Origin: Gnetum montanum
Taxonomy: Eukaryota > Streptophyta > Gnetopsida > Gnetales > Gnetaceae
NCBI GenBank assembly: GCA_015680685.1
Contig: MNCI01033419.1
Coordinates: 174,316-238,315, forward strand
Reading direction: 5' to 3'
DNA: 64,000 nucleotides
In this document: positions 47,376 to 56,610 of the stretch, in pieces
Position numbering within the stretch: the stretch's first letter is position 1
How the letters are laid out: every line of letters starts with the position of its first letter
Translations under genes and position numbers: made by a program
Notes under the pieces: model-generated
Database searches by the model: none
The model's input: the letters and a program-made list of their open reading frames with translations, nothing else
What the model was told of the DNA's origin: nothing

Positions 47376-49240
47376 TCAGACATAGAACGGTTTTAGGTAC
47401 AAATGATTTGTCGGATTAGCCAGCTCGTTCCCCTCTGTGTCAGCTAACTTGAATGCACCATTGTCGAGTGCTTTGATGACCACGTAAGGCCCTTCCCAGT
47501 TGGCTGAGAATTTGTCCGGGTGTTCCCGAACAGCTTTGAGTACGAGATCGCCTTCGTGGATTGGGCGTTTATTAATGTCATGCCGATGTCGCTGTCATTG
47601 TTGCTTTTGGTACCATTCGATCTGATCGAGCGTGCGTACACGTTCTTCTTCCACCGAGTCGAGGTCAACGATGCGAAGATCATTGTTTTGACCATCGTCG
47701 AGGAGTCCGGAGAGTGTGATCTTTAAAGATGGTACCTGCAATTCTAAAGGTAAAACAACTTCTGAACCATAAACAAGACTGTACGGAGTTTTACCTGTTG
47801 ACGTCCGGTGAGTAGTGCGGTAAGCCCATAATGTGTATAGTAATTGCTCGTGCCACTTCCTTTTGCTTTGGGTTAGCATTTTCTTAAGTATCGTTATGAT
47901 CGTCTTATTGGTTGCTTCTGCCTGCCCATTGCTCTAAGGATAGTAAGGAGAGGAAAATGAGTGTTTGATCCCCAGACCGTCGCAAAAGGTTTTTGTTTCG
48001 GCACTACTGAATTGCGGCCCGTTGTCAGTGATAATTGTCAAAGGGGTGCCAAAGCGGGTTACAATGTTTTCTAGGATAAAGTTGCACACGTGTTTAGAAG
48101 TCATTTTCCGAAGGGGAGCTGCTTCTACCCACTTCGTGAAATATTCAGTAGCGGTTATGATGAAACTATGCCCTACAGAAGATGAGGGTGTTATCGGGCT
48201 GATAAGGTCCAATCCCCACTTCTGAAAAGGCCATGTTATTTGTGCTATGTGCAACTCGTTTGGCGGTACATGTATTAAGTTACTATGTTTTTCACAAATG
48301 TTACATGTTTTGACTTTGGAGGAGCAATCGTATTCCATGTGTGGCCAGTAATAGCCTAAGTGTCTTATTTTCGTGGCCATGGCTTTTGGTGCTATGTGTC
48401 CTCCACATAGCCCCTTATGTACTTGATCAACTATGGTTTTAGCGTTGGTATTACTTACACATGTTAGTAATATGCCTTCGTAGGATCTACGACATAGTGT
48501 GTCCCCTACCAGGGTATATTGCTTAGAACGTTTTCGTACGGCGTCCTTTTGTGCATTTGTTAGATGTCGCAGGGCTTCGCTGCGTAGAAGGTACTCTTTC
48601 ATGTCATCGTACCATTCTATCGCGCGTGTTGTACTAACAGATGCGATCGGCAATGTTTTGGAGGTTATTGGTTCATCGCACCTGATTACGGAGTTTGGCA
48701 AGGCATGGAACATGTCGGGCGATATATTTAACGCTAGTGTGGCTAACGCATCTACGATGGTGTTATCGTTTCGAGAGACGTGTTGCACATCAATGTTTTC
48801 GAATCGTTTCATTAAATGTTTCGCCAAATCACAGTATGGTTGTAAATGTTGGGCTTTGCATGTGTACATGTCTGTAACTTGGTTTAGGACCAGTTGTGAA
48901 TCCCATCTGACTACCAGGCGCGTGATGTCCGAAGCCAGTGCTACTACGAGACCTCTAAGGAGACATTCGTACTCTGCCATGTTGTTAGTACTGCAAAAAT
49001 TGAAGCGATAGGCAAAGGGTTGGATCTCCCCGGAGGGATAAGTGATGACAATGGCCGCACTACCTCCTCGAGAGGTGGATGCTCCATCGAAGTTTAAAAT
49101 AGGATCGTAGTCATCAGGCACTGTGTTTATTGTGCTTATACCTTCATCCGGGAATTCAGGCTCTATGGTTGCTAGACTAAGTGCAGATCGTTCTTGGCGA
49201 ACCTCGGAGATTACGTATACCAGGTATTGGAACCTTCTGA
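47376..49240 (-). pseudogene. Element T pol fragment: archaeal-type RNase H and integrase
   Basis: One frame runs from about 49,240 to the TGA at 47,376-47,378, interrupted only by TAG at 47,931-47,933 and TGA at 47,592-47,594. Numbered from the GTG at 49,121, the RNase H has D12, E50, D74 and D124 (NFDGAS, MAEYE, VRWDSQL, IVDALA), an intact DEDD set. Integrase has the zinc finger (H235, H242, C273, C276), then D305 (GLDLI) and D366 (TDNGPQF), with Glu in NGQAE 36 codons after D366, just beyond the TAG. The GPYVVIKAL-type carboxyl domain ends YLKPFYV. Integrase inserts cDNA. The upstream RT and Ty3-type RNase H are missing, replaced near 49,205-49,240 by opposite-strand gene sequence. Confidence 0.88.
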
Positions 49241-49901
49241 ACCGTCATGCGTCACTGACTCGGAGAATAGCGGAATGCAAAGCTCAAATTGATCTCCTGA
49301 ACCTTAAGTGTCAATATTGGAAGGCTTTCGCTTCCAAGGTTCGCAAGTGGGGTCAAGATGAGAAGAACCATAAACATCAGTACAAGAAGTCGCTGAAAGA
49401 GGTATCTATTGAAAAGCGGCAACTGGAGATGTTTGTGGAGGGTTTGGATTTGCATTCTGCCTTCGATACCTTTGCCCAAAACACAATTGTGGAGATGGAA
49501 TCGCCTAAGAGGGTCATCACAACTGCTTCTGGGGAGGTGTCAGTAGGTGAATTTCCTTGAAACGCCCTACCTGGTCAGTGGTCGACAAAGGCAAGGCTTT
49601 GACAAATGTTGACTTAGGCCTGGACAGAACAGATTGGGCCAACGTTCCAGAGGAAGAGATCCTTCTTCGGCTGGAGTTTGGCTTAGGGGGATCCCCTATG
49701 GTAAATGTTTCGTCTTTATGAAGTTAATTTATCGAATAATGTTTAAAATGTTTAACATCTGCTTATTTTGTGTTGGTTGTTTGTTTTTGGTGTTCTCAGC
49801 ATGAGGGTGGCGATGATACTCACGAGGCTGGCCCCAGTGGAGCAGGGGCCCCTAACACTGGTGGTTCTAAAGGAGATGATCCTCCTGTCATGGACGCTTA
49901 G
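49205..49901 (+). pseudogene. Opposite-strand intron-containing gene fragment inside T
   Basis: Plus strand, opposite to T. Exon 1 is open from about 49,205 (RYWNLLNRHASLTRRI, AQIDLLNLKCQYWKAF, DEKNHKHQYKKSLKE) with heptad-like spacing typical of a coiled coil. A one-base loss near 49,557 shifts the frame. It then stays open (WSVVDKGKALTNVDLGLDRT, ANVPEEEILLRLEFGLGG) to a GTAAATG donor at 49,701. The intron 49,701-49,799 (99 bp) ends in a T-rich stretch and CAG. Exon 2 (49,800-49,901) is in phase and encodes 33 residues rich in Gly, Ser, Pro and Asp, ending PPVMDA then TAG. An AATAAA follows. The 5' part is missing where it joins T pol. Family unrecognised; antisense extra ORFs are known in Tat elements, and a captured host gene is the alternative. 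Confidence 0.65.
49701..49799 (+). other. Intron of the opposite-strand gene
   Basis: Begins GTAAATGTTTCG and ends TTTTTGGTGTTCTCAG. It is AT-rich and 99 bp, typical of a short plant intron. Flanking exons join in phase 0. On the T transcript strand the intron is reversed and would not be spliced, which explains its survival through retrotransposition. Confidence 0.68.
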
Positions 49902-49994
49902 TGTTTTTGTAGTTTTTGTGGTTTTTGTTGTTTGACACAGGAATTGTAATTGAAAAATGTTGAACACACAGGAACTATTGTAAAATGTGGCATG

Positions 49995-50000
49995 AATAAA
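49995..50000 (+). terminator. Poly(A) signal of the opposite-strand gene
   Basis: AATAAA lies 94 bp after the stop codon and is followed by a T-rich stretch (ATATTTTTTTG), as expected for plant 3' ends. Confidence 0.5.
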
Positions 50001-50224
50001 ATATTTTTTTGTTTTTTTTCAAGTTGTTTGCACACACGACATGATACTAAAATATTTTTGGGTTCGCTTTTCTGTTTAAATGCAATGCATAGAAGTAATG
50101 ATAAACGATATGTAAATAGGAGAACAAGATTTGCACTAGTTTAAGGCCATTTTGGGCCCCAATGCATAGTTTAAGGCTGTTTCGGGCCCCAGTGCGGATG
50201 CGTAATATGTCATGGCGGATATTT
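50001..50224. other. Non-coding segment between gene 3' end and repeat array
   Basis: Contains two diverged copies of a TAGTTTAAGGC..TTTCGGGCCCCA.TGC unit (50,138-50,200), a longer relative of the downstream repeat. No coding potential is seen. Confidence 0.5.
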
Positions 50225-50556
50225 CGTAGTTGACTAACCATTTCTGATCGTGGCTAGTTTAACGTCATTGCGGACATGATAGTTTAACGTCTTTCTGGTG
50301 TTGTAAATTTTTTGTTTTTTTGTTGTTTATTATTATTTCTTTGTGTTTTCTGGGTTTTATCGTAGTTTAGCGTCATTTCGGACGAGTTATAGTTTAACGT
50401 CGTTTCGGACTGTTCGTAGTTTAGCGTCGTTCCGGACGTTGTTATATTTTAACGTCGTTTCGAACTGTTCGTAGTTTAACGTCATTCCGGACATTGTTAT
50501 AGTTTAACATCGTTTCGGACTGTTCGTAGTTTAACGTCATTCCTGACGTTGTAGCA
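50225..50556 (+). repeat. Tandem repeat array between T protease and inserted gene
   Basis: Units of about 36 bp, often paired into about 72-bp higher units (GTAGTTTAACGTCGTTTCGG-ACTGTTC and TAGTTTAGCGTCGTTCCGGA-CGTTGTTA). Eight or more copies, interrupted at 50,300-50,360 by a T-rich stretch. Related to 46,985-47,360. Confidence 0.78.
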
Positions 50557-50558
50557 TT

Positions 50559-53500
50559 TCATTTTAGTTGTTTCTTGATTTTCTTCATTTTTTTGTTAGG
50601 GAGTGTATCGACCGATATGATTTTGTATTCTCCGTCTCCTTCACTGATCACGTTGAATGGCAATTCAGTCCAGGAGAGATCCGTTAGAATGTTTTCAGTA
50701 TCGATACTTTTAAGTGCTTCGATGTCGGTTGTTGTTTCTGTGTTGGTTTTTTCATGAGATGACGCGTGTACAGTGTTAAACGCAGGTATTTTGGCTTCAG
50801 GCTCTTGTCCCGTATTCGAAGGTTCACTACCCACCAGTTGCGTTTTGTTTGAGTCCTTTTGACCAGGCTTGTCGAGTTCAACCTCGGAACCTCGATCCTC
50901 ATCTGTGTGCGATGAAATGAGGGGAGAGGTTACTTCCCCATGTATGACGATTTCACCACCCTCGTAGGGTAGGCGAATCTCCTGATGTATAGGGGAGGAC
51001 ACAGCTCTCAGTTGGGCTAACCAGGGTCTTCCTAATATTAGGTTGAATCTTGGCATTTCATCGACGACGAGGAAGTCAGCGGATTTGGGGAACTGGTCTC
51101 CCGCTACGAAGTCTAGGGTTATCGTGCCTTTGACTAATACGCGCGACCCGCTGAAGGACTTTAAGCATGTCGTTGTGGTGGGTTTGATCAAGTCGATGAG
51201 CCCCAATTGTTCAATGATAGGATACGGTTCGACGTTGGTGGCTGCCCCATCATCTACATGTACCCTATGTATTTTGAATTGGTTTACATGTATAGTTATG
51301 AACATAGGGATTGTTGTTGTCTCGCCTGTCTTCTTATCTACTTTGATGTTCTCATCATGAAAGCTCAAGGGCTTAGGAACGGCACCGTGAGATGGATACA
51401 TTACAGCATGAATGGCTGGTTCGCTTGGAGGCAAGTTCTCGCTAATTGGGATTGACGTGAGCATGCGTACTAGAGCTTCCCAATGAGTCTGGGATGTTAG
51501 TACCAAGTCATACAAGCTTAACGAGGTGTTTTTCTGTTTTAGGGCTTGAGTAACTTGTGTCAGGGCCGTTGCAAAATCTCTACTGTCAGGGAAATTTTTA
51601 TTAGCAGTGACTGGGTCCATTGGACCCAATAGTTTTATTTCACATTTTGCTGGTTTGTCGTTATTATTAGGACCTACCGTTTTATACGATTCTTGTGTTT
51701 CGGATGACTCACCATTGCTGTCCGTGTTCGGTCGACTGTTGGATGTTGACATGGGCATGGAGTTAAGTGGAGTTGGTTTGGGTGGCCCCATGGCTAGCGA
51801 TTGGCGTTCCTTCTCCATGCACTCACGTGTAAGCCTGTCTGCCAGGCGTTCCCATGCATTACGCGGAGGTGGAATTGGCCTTGGAGCCTGGGATTGCCCC
51901 GGGACCTTTACTACGTATGGAGCCGGACAGGGTTGCAGGTGGACGGTGGGATATGATTGGGCAGGAATCTGTCCAGGTATCCTAATAACGTACGGGGTTG
52001 GTCTTGGTGGAGGTTGGACCTCCATCGTTGCGACGGCGGGTGGTACTCGGACTACGAAAGGGGTAGGCCAAGCATGAGGGGTTGGTGTATCCGCGGGATT
52101 GACTGGAGGTATGCGCACCACGTATGGTTTTTGTCATGTCGTGATGTTGGGGGTGGGCACGGTCGGGGGCACTCGTACTACGTATGGCCACTGCGGGGTG
52201 TGGAATGGTTGAGATGCAGGTGCGGATGCAGCGGGAGGAATCTGAACCACGAACAGCTTATTTTCGTGGTAGATGGTGTTGATACGGGGTGTGTGGGAAT
52301 CATCGTCACAATAGATTACGTCAATTACGTACGCTGCCTCTTTAGTATTCAAGGGATCTTTGTACACCCCCATGGTTTGATTTTGCAGTTGGATGGGGTT
52401 AGCCCCGTCAAAAGTGATTTTTCCATCGTCTATCATCCGCTGGATATCCTGTTTCAGGGTGAAGCAGTAATCTGTTCCGTGTCCATTGCGTTGATGGTAG
52501 TCGCAGAAGCGATCCATCCTAAATCCTTTGGGCACGGGCGGCTCATCCGGCGTTGCTAGGCTCAAGTTCTGTATGAGTTGGCAGTATCGTCCGTGCCTCT
52601 GGATGGCCGCAAGGGATAATTGATTATGTTGCATCAACCCAGCCTTTAAGAGTTGGTCAAAGAGCTGAGACGGTTTCATCGGTAAAGGCGTGTACTGAGA
52701 GGGTTCTTTCCTCTCGAAATTACGCGCACGGTTCGTCGGGTTCTGTGATGATGACTCTGGGGTTGTTGTGGGTGTGGGCTGATAGTAGTTAGTGGTGGTT
52801 GCAGGCGGTCTTTATTGATGTGTGATGTTCGTTTGCTGGGTTCCCGCTATTTCTGCTATAGTTGTCTTGGCCTTCTCTTTGTCCTTTTTAGTATGTTGAT
52901 TTTTGAAGGCCAAGTATGCCGGGTCATGGCTATTTTGAGCCGCTTCCTCTATGTTTCTGATCTGTAAAAATGCCTGATTCACATCACGTGCATTGAGGTA
53001 ATAAAGTTTGGACTTAAAGAAATCGTTGATAGCCCCCTTCAGAATTGTAAGCAAATAGGTTGGAGAGATTGGTTCGTGCAGCTCGTTGACAGCCGCACTC
53101 CATCTCTGAATAAACTTCTGCGCAGGTTCAAGCGGTGCTTGCTTGATCTGCATGAGGTTGTCAAGCGTGGCCTCGGGTTTCAAGTTATACTTGAACCGGA
53201 TCACAAACTGGTGTAAAATATCGTCCAAAGAGAAAATAGAGTTCCTAGGCAGGGCCCGATACCAGTCGAGTGCTCTCCCTGCGAGGGACATGGGAAATAC
53301 TCGGAGGATGGAGTGGTGCCAAGCCTAGAGCAGCGTGCATTCTAGCCTGAATGTTATAAGGTGTGCGTTGGGATCGGTCTCCCCATTGTACTTGGTTAAT
53401 GTGGGCAAGGGGACACCTTTAGGTAAGGTTAGAGGCAGGACCGAAGAGTTGATAAGGTCATCGTTGTAGAAATCCACTACCTTTAACTCTCCCTCAGTGG

Positions 53501-54658
53501 CCGTTTTGAGGCGTTTTACCTCTTCAGTAAGCTCTCGCACTATCTTTTTGGCGTCTACCCAGTCTTGGGTGCTCGGTGATACGGCGACTTGGGGTTGTGG
53601 TATACTGTACAAGCTAGATTGTTGCGTGTTAGGTTGAAGGGCTAAAAGTTGCACGATCGGTGGTTGTGGAAAGGTTGCGGCGGGCGACGCTAGAGATGGC
53701 ACATGGTAGGGAAAGGGTTGTTGTTGGTGTTGCTGCAGCTAGGGTAGTGCTTGGGGCACATTTGCTGGTGGGACTGTGTGGGGTGGTGCGTGGTGATGGG
53801 GGACTTGGTGCGGCGGCGTTCCTCTTGCCGGCCATTGCCCCACCACGTTATGGGTGGGGACTCCCTGTTAGGTCACGACTGTTTGGGGAGCAGTATGTGC
53901 TTGGACGTGTGGTATGAAGTGGGCAGATGTGGATGCCAGAATCACGTGTGGCATCCCTATCATCCTTGGTGGGAGTGTTGCTCCCAGGTTATCGAAAGGT
54001 GGTGGCACTTGTGAGGATGGGCCCGTCGCGTCTGTGGGGATGAGCGCGAGTGGGAAAGTGTTGGGTTGGTGATCACTCGGAAGAGGGACATGGACTAGTG
54101 CTACTGTTTCTGGCAGTGGCTGTTGAGCCTGGACGAATCTAAGGTGTTGCAAGGGCATGAGTTCCCCTGTGCCAGGATGGAAGATGGGGTTGACCTGTGC
54201 TTGAGGGCTTAAGGTATGGTACGACTCTCCTTGCTCGGATTGAGCGGCAAATCCATCCTCATCCTCTGGTTGGGGCTCTAGTGCGGGCTGGTCCAACAAA
54301 TTGTTCCTTTGAAGGAGGAGTTGTGTGATAAGTTCCGAATATGGTTCAGGAACGGGAATTACGTTGTATGGGGAAGGGATGAACTCTCATCCCCCCTGTA
54401 ATACAGCTCAAACTACCTCTTCACCTCCAGTTTAGCTTGGTTAATAGCCAGGTCAGCTTGTATCTTAATACAGATAAAGTTGTACTGGTCTTAGGTGATA
54501 ATGTTGGATGCAGGATCTCTCCCCTGTAACCTTAGAGACCGGCGGGGCCCCATCGTGGGTTGCACTCCTGGGTGTTGTGGTGCAGGCTATTGGATGGTAG
54601 TGAGGTCCATGGTGGCGGTGGTGTGAGCGGGGACAACGGTGTTGTTAACAGGGTTCAT
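50559..54658 (-). pseudogene. Element T gag-protease
   Basis: A single frame from 54,299 to the stop at 50,559 is broken only by stops at 53,865, 53,739, 53,322, 52,809 and 52,131. The likely start ATG (54,658, MNPVNNTVVPAHTTATMDLT) is in another frame, so a frameshift lies near 54,385. In order: a Pro/Gln-rich amino part, capsid (AGRALDWYRALPRNSIFSLD, about 53,285), a zinc-knuckle-like CDYHQRNGHGTDYC (about 52,505), six PYVVRVP-type repeats (51,897-52,262), and protease with VDDGAATN (about 51,250) and LILGRPWLAQ (about 51,040). Gag forms the particle, and the protease would cut the polyprotein. Every in-frame stop can be explained by C-to-T change of Gln or Arg codons. Confidence 0.85.
51897..52262 (-). 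repeat. Six PYVV(R/K)(V/I)P repeats within T gag
   Basis: Minus-strand protein segments LFVVQIPP, WPYVVRVPP, KPYVVRIPP, TPFVVRVPP, TPYVIRIPG and APYVVKVPG are spaced by 10-20 Pro-rich residues, visible in DNA as ACTACGTATGG-type words every 60-85 bp. Located between the zinc-knuckle-like motif and protease. Confidence 0.78.
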
Positions 54659-54708
54659 GATGCTATGTCACGGCGATGGATAAGTTTGGAAATGCAGATT
54701 TGATATCT
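54659..54708 (-). other. Element T leader with degenerate primer-site candidate
   Basis: On the minus strand AGATATCAAATC follows the LTR end ...TTGCACA and shares 8 of 12 bases with the initiator-Met primer site TGGTATCAGAGC. No better match to a tRNA 3' end was seen, and the tRNA-Asp type usual in Tat is absent. Confidence 0.3.
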
Positions 54709-55303
54709 TGTGCAACGGGCAGCGTATACGCCTAGCGGACAACGTATACAGCGTGTACAGCGTATACAGTGTAGACGCTGAAGAGCGTATACTACGTGAG
54801 ACGGGTTACAGCGTAAGGCAGGAACGTGAAATGAGTGGTAGCATAGGGCTCAACGTAATATAAGTTGCAGCGTAAAACTAGTGATCGGCGTAACACAAGA
54901 ATGTGAAACGAGTTGCAGCGTAAAACAAGACAGCATAAAAGCATAGCATAAAACGGATCCAAACGAAGCGTGAGCGTAAACAGACGTAAACGATGGCGAG
55001 GCGTGGGCCAAAGTAATGTAAAACTGTAAAAGAACTTGCAGCAAATGAAACGATGGAATTACAGAGTCAGAGTATAGTGCACCGGTCTAACGCAGTTGTG
55101 GGAACACAAGGCGGACGAAAAGCCCCGGCGTACATAGAGGTGACTCGGTCGGTTCGCAGGGCGAGCAGAGGATAAGAGACTAGATCTGCAGTGTGCAGGT
55201 TTTCCTAGCATAAGAAGGTTTTTTGCTCTTTTGCGCGGCGTAAATGTTCTCTGGCGTGCTCCGGGATTTTGCCAACCGTCCGGGTGAAGTTTAAAAATGG
55301 GGG

Positions 55304-55310
55304 TTTTATA
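55304..55310 (-). promoter_or_regulatory. TATA box of element T 5' LTR
   Basis: TATAAAA on the minus strand in CCTGTATAAAACCCCCA, conserved at 45,386-45,392. It lies downstream of the palindrome array in the direction of transcription. Confidence 0.65.
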
Positions 55311-55399
55311 CAGGTTGTTACGCTAGACTCGGAATAGAAGACACGTGGCGCGTTGACCGGGTGCATACACTTTACAAATATACAAAATGTTACAACTGC

Positions 55400-55860
55400 T
55401 GGGCATATACGCTGGGCGTATACGCCGCATTAGGTTGGCATATACGCTGAACATGCTGGGCATGAACGGGGTGGAGATGCTGAGCGCTGGGCGTATATGC
55501 TGGGCGTATACGCTGGTGAATGTTGGGCATATACGTTGATGGATGCTGGGCGTACACGCGGGGCACGTACACTGATGGATGCTGGGCGTACACGCGGGGC
55601 GCGTACACCGAAGGATGTCCACTTGCTTCAATTCTTGCTCTTCGGTGTTATCTTCATGCTGTCATTGGAGATCCTGTCGTCGAGTGTGTGCATCTGCAGT
55701 ACCTAGGCGTGTACGCCGGAGAGCCAAGCGTATACGCTGGAGTGCCGGGCGTATATGCTGGAGTGCCGGGCATATACTCTGTATGCTGGGCGTATACGCT
55801 GGACGTATACGTTGTATGTGTGATCTTGGCGTATACGCTAGAGTGTATACGCTGGCACCA
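55400..55860 (-). repeat. Array of GCGTATACGC palindromes in T 5' LTR U3
   Basis: Same array as 45,480-45,890 with small copy-number and sequence differences, for example an additional GGAGTGCCGGGCATATACTC unit near 55,760. It sits immediately upstream of the TATA box of the transcribing LTR. Confidence 0.8.
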
Positions 55861-55972
55861 TGTACTTAGCCAAAAACTAAGTGTTGCGATCATGCAACCG
55901 GCGTCGTTCGTGAGTTCCAGGGTCCTGTTTGGTGTCGGACAAATACTACGCTCCGAATTTTGTGGTGTTTCA

Positions 55973-55977
55973 AGTGG
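55973..55977. other. Right target-site duplication of element T (AGTGG)
   Basis: AGTGG follows the LTR terminal CA and matches 44,787-44,791. Element F resumes with GACCCCTAG. Confidence 0.85.
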
Positions 55978-56610
55978 GACCCCTAGAAATTTATTTTGTG
56001 TCCTTTCATTTGTTATTTGTGTCAACCTTTTAAGGTAGCACTTATTTTACTCTTACTTCCATTTTTTGTTAGATCTACAAGGATATAATACAACCTTAGT
56101 AACATGATAGAACATTGCAATAGTAATCCAAAGGAATCCATAAAACCTCTTGATGTCACACCCTCTTCATTTCCTATTGGTTCTTCACTTTTCTGCCAAG
56201 GCTTAATGATCACAAGTTTATTCTTAGTTGTATTATGGAAAAGAATATTATTATGGCCATGGTAAGAACCTCTTATTAATGGAATGGGTGGATGGATGAT
56301 GTGAGCTCACTAGGCAAATAATTAGTCTCTCATGACTTGATAAAATAGAGAAATCTTCACTTTATTAGGCTACATCTTTCCTTTATTTGAATGTGTCTCA
56401 TTTGTAATCAAAATTATTTACAAAGTGTTTTAAAAAAAGTATTAAAGAAATGGAAAAGATAGTAAAAATTATGAAAAAGTATAAAGAATGAAAATTGGTA
56501 TAAGAATGAAAAATTAAAGAAATGGAAAAGTATAAAAAAAATAAGAGAATATCAAAGAATGTGAAAAGATGGAAAGAATTGTAAAAAAAATAGAAAAATC
56601 AATAAGGTAC
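55978..56610 (-). other. Element F post-pol spacer with purine tract
   Basis: 56,430-56,605 is a run of A/G-rich words on the plus strand, the complement of the post-pol pyrimidine tract of C. 56,270-56,330 corresponds to C near 31,400 (CACATCATCCACCCAT). Confidence 0.5.

Larger units (their letters stand above)
44792..55972 (-). mobile_element. Element T: Tat-like retrotransposon lacking RT
   Basis: 11.2 kb, GC-richer than its surroundings, with LTRs of about 1.2 kb and a perfect 5-bp duplication. Minus-strand order: 5' LTR (right), gag-protease (54,658-50,559), a foreign-looking opposite-strand segment (49,205-50,556), archaeal-type RNase H plus integrase (49,240-47,376), 3' UTR with tandem repeats, 3' LTR. 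The extra RNase H before integrase is the mark of the Tat/Ogre group. RT and the conventional RNase H are absent. It interrupts element F and is therefore the youngest layer. Confidence 0.88.
54709..55972 (-). repeat. Element T 5' LTR
   Basis: Collinear with the 3' LTR from 54,955 to 55,972 and ending ...GTGGTGTTTCA. The inner boundary is uncertain: 54,709 (TGTGCAACGG) is chosen as a TG next to the primer-site candidate. The inner 245 bp carry further GCGTATAC palindromes and do not match the left LTR. Confidence 0.75.

Noticed and set aside
48499-49011. Plus-strand 170-codon frame
   Set aside because: Antisense of the RNase H-integrase frame of T, which has intact catalytic residues.
51957-52559. 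Plus-strand 200-codon Gly/Trp/Arg-rich frame
   Set aside because: Antisense of the gag zinc-motif and proline-repeat region.
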